40,876 bases of DNA from Deltaproteobacteria bacterium UBA6106 (GTDB taxonomy: Bacteria; Desulfobacterota; Syntrophorhabdia; Syntrophorhabdales; Syntrophorhabdaceae). Location of the stretch: assembly GCA_002428485.1 (NCBI GenBank), contig DIWM01000019.1, positions 1-40,876 of the forward strand, written 5' to 3'. Within the stretch, counting starts at the first letter, position 1. The number at the start of each line of letters is the position of its first letter. Positions 32,074 to 39,226 of this stretch are shown one piece after another. Below the pieces are notes generated by a model. The model made no database searches. It saw nothing but the letters and a program-made list of their open reading frames with translations, and had not been told where the DNA came from. The position numbers and the translations under genes are program-made.

Positions 32074-32111
32074 TAGCGGCAATATTGCCAATAATAAAAG
32101 ATTTAATTGCC
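32058..32111 (+). promoter_or_regulatory. NrpR-type half-sites at the nrpR1 promoter
   Basis: GGTAAT (32058-32063), the palindrome GGCAATATTGCC (32078-32089) and ATTGCC (32106-32111) overlap or follow the promoter. This suggests that NrpR represses its own gene. Half-sites are about 20-22 bp apart, so proteins could bind one face of the helix. Confidence 0.6.
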
Positions 32112-32155
32112 GTTAGATGTACAGCAAGATACCACTGCAACGGGAGGTTTCAGAC

Positions 32156-33163
32156 ATGATAGAAAAGCAGAAAAGAAAAGAGTTACTTATCTTAAATGTT
32201 CTTAAAAACACGGAGATACCTCTTACCAGCACGCGTATTGCAGAAGAACTGAAACTGCTTGGCCATGAGATCAGCGAGCGTACGGTCCGGCTCTACCTTT
32301 CGAGATTGGATGAGGATGGACTCACGACAAGCAACGGCAAAAAGGGTCACCAGATTACCGTAAGGGGGGTAAGCGAGTTCGATTCCGCAAAGATCTTTGA
32401 AAGGGTGGGGTTTCTGTCGGCGAAGATCGACAGGATGACTTACCAGATGAACTTTGACCTCAACACCACTTCCGGGACGGTTGTGATAAACGTGACAATA
32501 GTGGAACCGGGGCAGTTTGCAAAGAATATTCCTTATATCAGCAAAGTTTACGCGGACGGATATGCCATGGGACACCTTATGACATTCCTCGGCCCGGGAG
32601 AATCACTGGGGCACATCTCTGTACCCGAAGGAATGATTGGTGTAGGCACCGTCTGTTCCATCACCTTGAACGGCGTCCTGCTGAAACACGGGATTCCCAC
32701 CATCTCCAGGTTCGGGGGGCTTCTTGAACTGCAGGATAGAGCGCCGACGCGCTTTGTAGAGATTATCATGTACGAAGGAACGAGCATAGACCCCCTGGAG
32801 ATCTTCATACGAAGCGGCATGACGAATTACATGGGCGCTATTCAGAACGGCAACGGAAGGATCGGCGCAAGCTTCCGCGAGTTTCCCGCAGAGAGCCGCG
32901 AGCTCGTTGCGCAGCTTGCCGAAAAGCTGAAGCGGATCGGACTCGGCGGACTTGCCAGGATAGGCAGGCCGGGTCAGACGATCCTCGATATACCGGTCAA
33001 CGAAGGAAGGATAGGAGCGATCATTATCGGCGGCCTCAACCCCGTTTCTATCCTTGAAGAGACCGGGGTCCGCGCCTATTCGCGGGCGCTTGCCGGGCTC
33101 ATTGACTTCAGCAGGCTCTTCCGGTACGATGAGATGGAGCAGAGGATAAAGGATTACATTTAA
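32156..33163 (+). CDS. nrpR: NrpR-type nitrogen regulator 1 (winged helix plus DUF128 domain)
   Basis: NrpR is a repressor best known in methanogenic archaea, where it controls nitrogen-fixation and glutamine-synthetase genes and is released by 2-oxoglutarate. This 335-residue protein has an N-terminal winged helix (about 1-65, with IAEELKLLGHEISERTVRLYLSRL) and one NRD/DUF128 domain with GVGTVCSITLNGVLLKHGIP, FGGLLEL and EGTSIDPLEIFIRSGMT. I start at 32156, where CGGGAGG lies 8 bp upstream; an ATG at 32117 overlaps an operator half-site and has no ribosome site. It is followed 14 bp later by the PEP-binding fusion gene, so the two form an operon. A paralogue is at 35759-36751. Confidence 0.88.
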   Translation: MIEKQKRKELLILNVLKNTEIPLTSTRIAEELKLLGHEISERTVRLYLSRLDEDGLTTSNGKKGHQITVRGVSEFDSAKIFERVGFLSAKIDRMTYQMNFDLNTTSGTVVINVTIVEPGQFAKNIPYISKVYADGYAMGHLMTFLGPGESLGHISVPEGMIGVGTVCSITLNGVLLKHGIPTISRFGGLLELQDRAPTRFVEIIMYEGTSIDPLEIFIRSGMTNYMGAIQNGNGRIGASFREFPAESRELVAQLAEKLKRIGLGGLARIGRPGQTILDIPVNEGRIGAIIIGGLNPVSILEETGVRAYSRALAGLIDFSRLFRYDEMEQRIKDYI

Positions 33164-33177
33164 CGAAGGAGAAAGTC

Positions 33178-35781
33178 ATGAAGCCGCTTACACGTGCAAG
33201 CACAGGGTCGGACGGTCTGGATGCGGTCCTTGACGGCCTGCGCATGGGAGATAATGTCGTATGGCAGGTAGACGATATAAAGGACTACCGGCACTACGTT
33301 GCTCCCTATGTGGAGAGGGCCATGAGGGAACACAGAAAGATCGTCTACATGAGGTTTGCTGAACACGAGCCCCTCATGCAGGAAACCGCAGGTGTGACGG
33401 TCTATACGCTGGATGCCCTCAGCGGTTTTGAACCTTTTACGACCCAGGTCTATAATATCGTAACAGACGAGGGCAGGGACGTCTTCTATGTCTTTGACTG
33501 CCTGTCCCACCTTCTTTCCGCATGGGCAACGGACCTGATGATAGGGAATTTCTTCGTTATTGCCTGCCCGTATCTGTTCCAGCTTAACACGATAGCATAC
33601 TTCTCCATCCTGCGGCACAGCCACTCCTTTAAGACAATAGCCCGTATCCGCGAGACCACCCAGGTTTTGCTGGAGGTCTATAATCACGAGGACAATTACT
33701 ACGTCCACCCCCTGAAGGTCTGGAACAGGTATTCATCGACGATGTTCCTGCCGCACCTTGAAGAGGATGGCGGGTTTGAGCCCATTACCAACAGCGTAGA
33801 TGCCACACGGTTATTTTCGGATATATCGAGGCTGGAGGAAAAGAGCCCCAGGCGCTACTTAGACTACTGGGACAGGCTTTTTCTAAAGGCTGAGGGTCTT
33901 GCGAAGCAGCACTGCGAACCCGAAGAGAGGCAGGCGATGATTGACGAGCTCTGCAGGATCATGATCGGGAGAGAAAACAGGATGCTGGTCCTCGCAAGGG
34001 AGAATTTTTCGCTCGAAGACCTGCTTGAAATCAAATCCCGTTTGATCGGAACAGGTTTTATCGGGGGGAAGACCGTCGGGATGCTCCTTGCGAGGAAGAT
34101 ACTACAAAAGGATGCGCAGCTTCGCTGGCAGGACTACCTCGAACAGCACGACTCCTTCTATATAGGGTCGGATATCTTCTATACCTATATTGTTCAGAAC
34201 GGGCTATGGGAACTGCGGATGAGGCAGAAGACGAAAGAGGGGTATTTTGAGGCAGCTGCACCGCTGCGGGAGAAGATGCTTCAGGGTGCGTTTCCCGATG
34301 AGATCAGGGAGCAGTTCCAGCAGTTGATTGAGTATTTCGGCCAGTCGCCTATCATCATCCGCTCCAGCAGTCTCCTCGAAGATGCCTTCGGCAATGCCTT
34401 CGCAGGAAAATACGAGAGCATCTTCTCGGTGAACCAGGGTTCCCCGGAGAGGCGCTATACGGATTTTGTGGAGTATGTGCGGAGGGTCTTTGCGAGCACC
34501 ATGAACGAAGATGCGCTGACGTACCGCCTGCAGAGAGGTCTTGACCAGCATGATGAACAGATGGCACTTCTCGTACAGAGGGTCTCAGGATCGTACCGCA
34601 AACACTATTTTTTCCCCGACATCGGCGGTGTGGGCGTTTCGTATAATACCTTCGTGTGGAGGGAAGGCATGGACCCCACGGCCGGCATGCTGAGGCTCGT
34701 TGCCGGGCTGGGGACGCGTGCTGTGAACCGTGTTGAAAACGATTATCCCCGCATCGTTGCCCTTGACAACCCGCTGTTCCGTCCTCACGCGGGCATGGAA
34801 GATAGGAGGAGGTTTTCGCAGCACGAGATCGATGTGCTCAACGTTAACGATAACATCCTGGAGACTGTTTCGCTTCTGTCGAAGGTCAACGAGGAGGGGC
34901 TCGGCATAAGGCTGGACCTCCTCGGTGAGATGGACCATGAGACGACGGAACGGATGAGGGAACTGGGCATGAAGGAGAAAGAGGCATGGATACTTACCTT
35001 TGACAACCTCCTGTCCCGCACCTCCTTCACGGGAGTTATGCACAGGATGCTGAAAGACCTCGAGGTCATCTATGATTATCCTGTAGAAATAGAGTTCACC
35101 GTCAATTTTACCCAGTATAGCGATTACAAGATAAACCTCCTCCAGTGCAGGCCGCTTCAGGGAAAAGGGCAGCCAAGAAAGGTCGAAATCCCAACCTGTA
35201 TCTCTGTAAAGGATGTCCTTTTTCAATCAGCGGGCAACTTTATGGGCGGGAGCATCTCCAGGAGGATCAGAAGAATTATCTACGTTGACCCGGAACATTA
35301 CTCCGCCCTTCCGTTGGCCGGAAAATACGATATCGCCAGGTTCGTGGGAAAATTCAATAAGCTTGTGAAGGACAGAGAGGGGTTGCCTACCTTGCTTCTG
35401 GGGCCCGGCAGGTGGGGGACAACGACGCCGTCGCTCGGTGTGCCGGTAAGATTTTCAGAGATCAACCACATGACGGCCATGGGAGAGATCGCCTACATGG
35501 ACGGCAACCTGATGCCGGAGCTTTCCTTCGGGACGCATTTTTTCCAGGATCTCGTTGAGACGGATATATTCTATCTGGCGCTTTTTCCGGGAGCCCCCGG
35601 TGTGGTATGGAACAGGGAGCTTCTTGACCTGTTTCCCGTTATATCAGGGCAATTGGTGCCTGAAAGCGCAAGGTATGATGATGCGCTCAAGGTATATGAC
35701 ATATCAGAGCATAATCTTCAGATCATGACGGATATTATATCGCAAAGACTGATCTGTTTTATTGATACAAGAACGTGCTGA
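33178..35781 (+). CDS. Degenerate KaiC-like domain fused to PEP/pyruvate-binding domain
   Basis: This 867-residue protein begins like a KaiC/RecA ATPase: TGSDGLDAVLDGL at 9-21 and a Walker-B-like VFYVFDCLSHLL. The P-loop is replaced by VDDIKDYRHYV, so ATP binding there is doubtful. From about residue 300 to 670 it matches the N-terminal ATP-grasp domain of PEP synthase and pyruvate phosphate dikinase, with IIRSSSLLEDAFGNAFAGKY near 393-412. The phosphohistidine domain and the PEP-binding barrel are missing. A C-terminal region has LLGPGRWGTTTPSLGVPV near 740. AAGGAG precedes the ATG. It shares an operon with nrpR1 and overlaps the 3' end of nrpR2 by 23 bp. It may phosphorylate a protein or metabolite in nitrogen-carbon control; this is a guess from context. 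Confidence 0.8.
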   Translation: MKPLTRASTGSDGLDAVLDGLRMGDNVVWQVDDIKDYRHYVAPYVERAMREHRKIVYMRFAEHEPLMQETAGVTVYTLDALSGFEPFTTQVYNIVTDEGRDVFYVFDCLSHLLSAWATDLMIGNFFVIACPYLFQLNTIAYFSILRHSHSFKTIARIRETTQVLLEVYNHEDNYYVHPLKVWNRYSSTMFLPHLEEDGGFEPITNSVDATRLFSDISRLEEKSPRRYLDYWDRLFLKAEGLAKQHCEPEERQAMIDELCRIMIGRENRMLVLARENFSLEDLLEIKSRLIGTGFIGGKTVGMLLARKILQKDAQLRWQDYLEQHDSFYIGSDIFYTYIVQNGLWELRMRQKTKEGYFEAAAPLREKMLQGAFPDEIREQFQQLIEYFGQSPIIIRSSSLLEDAFGNAFAGKYESIFSVNQGSPERRYTDFVEYVRRVFASTMNEDALTYRLQRGLDQHDEQMALLVQRVSGSYRKHYFFPDIGGVGVSYNTFVWREGMDPTAGMLRLVAGLGTRAVNRVENDYPRIVALDNPLFRPHAGMEDRRRFSQHEIDVLNVNDNILETVSLLSKVNEEGLGIRLDLLGEMDHETTERMRELGMKEKEAWILTFDNLLSRTSFTGVMHRMLKDLEVIYDYPVEIEFTVNFTQYSDYKINLLQCRPLQGKGQPRKVEIPTCISVKDVLFQSAGNFMGGSISRRIRRIIYVDPEHYSALPLAGKYDIARFVGKFNKLVKDREGLPTLLLGPGRWGTTTPSLGVPVRFSEINHMTAMGEIAYMDGNLMPELSFGTHFFQDLVETDIFYLALFPGAPGVVWNRELLDLFPVISGQLVPESARYDDALKVYDISEHNLQIMTDIISQRLICFIDTRTC

Positions 35782-36751
35782 CCGCGTCGTTGAAATTCTG
35801 AAGTTTCGTATAGTCATAGAGAGTTGACATCGCCCTGCTTTCCGTGGATATACCCGCCTCTTCAGCGGCAGCGATGGGATTGAGCCCGCCGGCTACGATC
35901 ATGCCGATCTTGTCAACCCCTACCGGGATGTCCAGCAGGGGTTGATTCGGTTTTCCGAAGATAATCTTTCCGCTGAGGCCCTTTTTTACCAGCCTGTCGC
36001 CGAGATCCTCCGCCTCGTTAATGCTCACTACCGGGATCTCTCTGAAGCTGGCAAGGACCTTGCCGGAGTTTTGCTGTATAACGCCCATGACATCGGTCAT
36101 CCTGCTCCTGATGAAGATTTCTAAGGGATCCAGCGAGGAGCCTTCGTAACTTATCAGCGATGTGAACCGTACGGGGTTGCCGTCATCTATCTCAACGACA
36201 CCGCCGTATCGCGATGCGACAGGTATCCCGGCTTTGAGAAAGACCCCGTTCAGCGTAATGCTGCAAACCGTTCCGAGCCCTATGCAGCCCCTCGGAACCG
36301 CGATATCGCCGATCCGTTCCCCTCCTCTTGCGAGGGTTATCTTGCTGCTCATGACATAGGGAGATTGAAATACCGCCGCCATTATCTTAAGCGCATCTTT
36401 TAGCCTTTTTTCAGGGAAGAAGGAGATGTTGAGGATTATGTTCCCCTTCAGGGAGTCAACATTGAAGTCCGTCAGATAGGAGAGGCTGTCGATCTTGCTT
36501 ATGACGAAATTGACCCGTTCGGATACGAAGGCATTGCCCAGCTCCCCCTTGCCCTTGTCGGTGATAGTCCTCCCTTTTTTACCCTGGACGTTTGTCAGCC
36601 CCTTCTCGTCGAGGAGTTTCAGGTAATAGCGCACCGTTCGCTCCGAGAGCTCGATTCCGTGGGACAGAAGCTCCTTCGCCAGCTCCGCCGAACCGGTGCT
36701 GCCGTTGCGCCTGTCGAGGACCCTGAGGATGGTGAACATTATTTTGTTCAT
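35759..36751 (-). CDS. NrpR-type nitrogen regulator 2 (winged helix plus DUF128 domain)
   Basis: This 330-residue protein is a paralogue of the regulator at 32156. The winged helix spans about 1-65 (AKELLSHGIELSERTVRYYLKLLDEKG) and a single NRD/DUF128 domain follows, with GLGTVCSITLNGVFLKAGIP, YGGVVEI and EGSSLDPLEIFIRSRMTDVMG. Its ATG overlaps the gdhA stop by one base, so it is translationally coupled to gdhA. Its stop lies inside the 3' end of the oppositely oriented PEP-binding fusion gene. It may sense 2-oxoglutarate, the substrate of GdhA, and act with or against the first NrpR. Two single-NRD proteins might form a mixed dimer; this is an inference. Confidence 0.86.
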   Translation of the reverse strand: MNKIMFTILRVLDRRNGSTGSAELAKELLSHGIELSERTVRYYLKLLDEKGLTNVQGKKGRTITDKGKGELGNAFVSERVNFVISKIDSLSYLTDFNVDSLKGNIILNISFFPEKRLKDALKIMAAVFQSPYVMSSKITLARGGERIGDIAVPRGCIGLGTVCSITLNGVFLKAGIPVASRYGGVVEIDDGNPVRFTSLISYEGSSLDPLEIFIRSRMTDVMGVIQQNSGKVLASFREIPVVSINEAEDLGDRLVKKGLSGKIIFGKPNQPLLDIPVGVDKIGMIVAGGLNPIAAAEEAGISTESRAMSTLYDYTKLQNFNDAVSTFLYQ

Positions 36752-38106
36752 TAAACGATCCCGTATGCGAGCATTGACCTTGCAACCTTCAGGAAGCCGG
36801 CGATATTTGCGCCTGTGACATAGTCACCTTTTTTGCCATAGGCTTCACCGGCGTCAATGCATGACTTGTGTATGCTCTTCATAATGTTAAAGAGCATCTT
36901 GTCTACCTCTTCCCGCGACCAAGACAACTTGAGGCTGTTCTGGCTCATTTCAAGGCCGGAAACAGATACGCCGCCGGCATTTGCCGCCTTGCCTGGACCG
37001 AAGAGCATATTGTTCTCCTGGAAGACCTTGACGGCCTCCGGCGTACAAGGCATGTTGGCGCCTTCAGAAACACAGAAGCAGCCGTTCTTCACAAGGGCCT
37101 CGGCGCTCTTGCCGTCCAGCTCGTTCTGGGTGGCGCAGGGGATGGCGATATCGACCTTCAGGCCATGTTCCCTGATGACATCCCAGACGCTGTCCCCGAT
37201 GTAGCAGACGGTATTGTATTTGTCGGCATATTCTTTGATCCTGCCTCTTCTTACGTTCTTTAATTCCTTCACATATTCGCACTTCTCGCCCTGGATACCG
37301 GCCTCATCGACGATGGTTGCGTTGGAGTCGCAAAGCGTGATCACCTTGCCGCCAAGCTGATTTACCTTCTCCACGGCATATTGGGCGACGTTCCCGGAAC
37401 CGCTGATCGCCACCGCCTTTCCTTTGAAATCCGTTTTCCTTGTAGCAAGCATCTCCGCGGCAAAGTAGACCGCGCCGTAGCCCGTCGCTTCGGGACGTAT
37501 GAGGCTGCCGCCATACTCAAGACCTTTTCCGGTAAACACGCCCGTGTGCTCATTGACGATCTTCTTGTAATAGCCGAACATGTAGCCTATCTCCCGTCCT
37601 CCAACACCGATGTCGCCTGCAGGAACGTCTGTTTCAGGGCCGATGTGGCGGTAAAGCTCTCTCGTGAAGGCGTGGCAAAAACGCATCACTTCATCTTCGG
37701 ATTTTCCCTTGGGGTCAAAATCGGATCCCCCTTTTGCCCCGCCCATAGGCAGGGTGGTAAGGGAATTCTTGAATGTCTGCTCGAACCCCAGGAACTTCAT
37801 AATGCTCAGGTTAACGGAGGGGTGAAAGCGTATCCCTCCTTTGTAGGGCCCGATGGCATTGTTGAACTGTACCCTGAACCCCCTGTTTACCTGAACCTTC
37901 CCTTTATCGTCAACCCAGGGAACCCTGAAGATAATTGTCCGGTCAGGCTCCACGATACGTTCGTAAATACCTGCCTTGACAAATTCCGGGTGTTTCTTTG
38001 CGGTGGGCTCCAGTGTTTCCATTACCTCGCGAACGGCCTGGTGGAACTCCGGCTCATTGGGGTCTTGCTGCTTTACCTTTGCGATAATATCACCGATGAC
38101 TGACAT
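36751..38106 (-). CDS. gdhA: Glutamate dehydrogenase (hexameric, probably NADP-dependent)
   Basis: GdhA makes glutamate from 2-oxoglutarate and ammonia. The 451-residue length matches the bacterial hexameric enzymes. GPYKGGIRFH (86-95) supplies a substrate Lys and LPMGGAKGGSDFDPKG (119-134) the catalytic Lys125. ETDVPAGDIGVGGREIGYMFG contains the catalytic Asp, and the dinucleotide fold begins at AISGSGNVAQYA. NADP preference is inferred from similarity to E. coli GdhA. AAGGAGG lies upstream of the ATG. It is the second gene of a unit with an 89-residue protein upstream (21 bp) and nrpR2 downstream (one-base overlap), so its level is probably tied to nitrogen status. Confidence 0.96.
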   Translation of the reverse strand: MSVIGDIIAKVKQQDPNEPEFHQAVREVMETLEPTAKKHPEFVKAGIYERIVEPDRTIIFRVPWVDDKGKVQVNRGFRVQFNNAIGPYKGGIRFHPSVNLSIMKFLGFEQTFKNSLTTLPMGGAKGGSDFDPKGKSEDEVMRFCHAFTRELYRHIGPETDVPAGDIGVGGREIGYMFGYYKKIVNEHTGVFTGKGLEYGGSLIRPEATGYGAVYFAAEMLATRKTDFKGKAVAISGSGNVAQYAVEKVNQLGGKVITLCDSNATIVDEAGIQGEKCEYVKELKNVRRGRIKEYADKYNTVCYIGDSVWDVIREHGLKVDIAIPCATQNELDGKSAEALVKNGCFCVSEGANMPCTPEAVKVFQENNMLFGPGKAANAGGVSVSGLEMSQNSLKLSWSREEVDKMLFNIMKSIHKSCIDAGEAYGKKGDYVTGANIAGFLKVARSMLAYGIV

Positions 38107-38127
38107 AACCTGACTCCTCCTTGGGAA

Positions 38128-38397
38128 TTATTTATTTTTCGCTGCCGATCTTTTTCGTACTGTGCGGGGCAGATTCTGCAGGTAGTAGCGCAACAGGTGG
38201 AACTTGTCCCTCAACTCAACGCTCCCATGGTCCATCTCCCACTCCTCTTCCATCTCATCGAGCACTTTACCGGCCTTTGCGATGAGGTCCGATTCCCCGG
38301 CGCCGCTTAACACCTTATCCGGCGGCCCTTCCGGCGGATCATCGACAGATAGCCTCTCCGCAGTTTTTAAAACAATTACGTTGGTAAAGGTTTTCAT
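38128..38397 (-). CDS. Small protein of unknown function upstream of gdhA
   Basis: This 89-residue protein has GAGG 6 bp before its ATG and ends 21 bp before gdhA, so it is probably in the same operon. It is acidic in the middle (LDEMEEEWEMDHGSVEL) and ends in a basic tail (RTVRKRSAAKNK). A central proline/glycine-rich stretch (DDPPEGPPDKVLSGAG) is probably flexible. There is no membrane segment or metal motif. I do not recognise the family. A small regulator or accessory protein of gdhA is possible. Confidence 0.6.
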   Translation of the reverse strand: MKTFTNVIVLKTAERLSVDDPPEGPPDKVLSGAGESDLIAKAGKVLDEMEEEWEMDHGSVELRDKFHLLRYYLQNLPRTVRKRSAAKNK

Positions 38398-38411
38398 ACG
38401 CCACCTCGTTC

Positions 38412-38444
38412 AAGAACGTTATCAACCTGTGTTCTTAATAGAAC
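38412..38444 (-). promoter_or_regulatory. AGAAC/GTTCT inverted half-sites before the gdhA operon
   Basis: AGAAC (38413-38417), GTTCT (38431-38435) and AGAAC (38440-38444) are alternating half-sites; the last two form a perfect 5-bp inverted repeat around TAAT. They lie 16-47 bp before the first start codon of the operon. The binding protein is unknown; no NrpR-type GGNA-N6-TNCC site was seen here. Confidence 0.4.
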
Positions 38445-38488
38445 TCAGATTTACCAGTTTATGCAATAAGGCTAAAACTGATAATTAA

Positions 38489-38534
38489 ATAGGGGAAAAT
38501 ACTATATCAAGATAGGGGGAATACACTATATTAG
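38489..38534. repeat. Two 23-bp direct repeats, candidate activator site
   Basis: ATAGGGGAAAATACTATAT and ATAGGGGGAATACACTATAT occur in consecutive 23-bp units (38489-38511, 38512-38534), about 90-140 bp before the gdhA operon start and just after the response-regulator stop. They could be a site for that regulator or for another activator. Confidence 0.45.
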
Positions 38535-38548
38535 CTGTGAAGGCTTTA

Positions 38549-39226
38549 TTATAAAGAATCTACATAGTGTACGGCATGCCGGATAAGTTCAGCGGCATTC
38601 CGGAGGTTCAATTTTTCTTTTATATTTGCACGGTAAGATTCTACCGTTTTGATGCTTACATTTAGTTCCCCGGCAATCTGACGTGTCCCGAATCCCTGCC
38701 CGATAAGCTGGAATACCTCAAGCTCGCGATTGCTAAGGACCTCCATCGGCGACCGTGCGCTTTCAGCCTTTCCGTCTATAAACTTTTTTACGATCGTAGC
38801 GCTGACCCTTTCGCTTACATAAACCTCTCCCTTGATAACCTTCCTGATCGCCTCCATCATCTTTTCGATGGCCTCTTGCTTCATGATGTAACCCTTTGCG
38901 CCTACCTTGAGCGCGCGCTCGGCGAAGAGAGACTCGTCGTGCATTGAAACGACAAGTACAGGAAGGTTCATATCACGATCTTTGATCTTCTTTATGAGCT
39001 CAATGCCGTCGATTCCCTGGAGGGAGATATCGACGATCGCAAGGTCCGGCCTTATCCTTTTCAGGAGTTCAAGGGCGTTCTGGGCGTTTTCTGCTTCCCC
39101 GCAAACGACCATGTCGGGCTCCTGATTAATAAGCTGGGCAAGGCCCTTGCGGACGATCGGGTGGTCATCGACTATAAAGATCTTGTTTCGCTGGCCTGCA
39201 GGAGCTGTCTGTTTTTCCTTTTTCAT
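38549..39226 (-). CDS. LuxR/NarL-family response regulator
   Basis: This 225-residue protein has a receiver domain (about 14-130) with the acid pair Asp20/Asp21, phosphoacceptor Asp66 in LAIVDISLQ, and a Lys in AKGYIMK. The C-terminal LuxR-type helix-turn-helix spans about 160-220 (LSNRELEVFQLIGQGFGTRQIAGELNVSIKTVESYRANI). Its ATG overlaps the stop of the histidine kinase by four bases (ATGA), so the pair is translationally coupled and certainly functional partners. The target genes are unknown. The 23-bp direct repeats immediately downstream, before the gdhA operon, are one candidate. Confidence 0.93.
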   Translation of the reverse strand: MKKEKQTAPAGQRNKIFIVDDHPIVRKGLAQLINQEPDMVVCGEAENAQNALELLKRIRPDLAIVDISLQGIDGIELIKKIKDRDMNLPVLVVSMHDESLFAERALKVGAKGYIMKQEAIEKMMEAIRKVIKGEVYVSERVSATIVKKFIDGKAESARSPMEVLSNRELEVFQLIGQGFGTRQIAGELNVSIKTVESYRANIKEKLNLRNAAELIRHAVHYVDSL

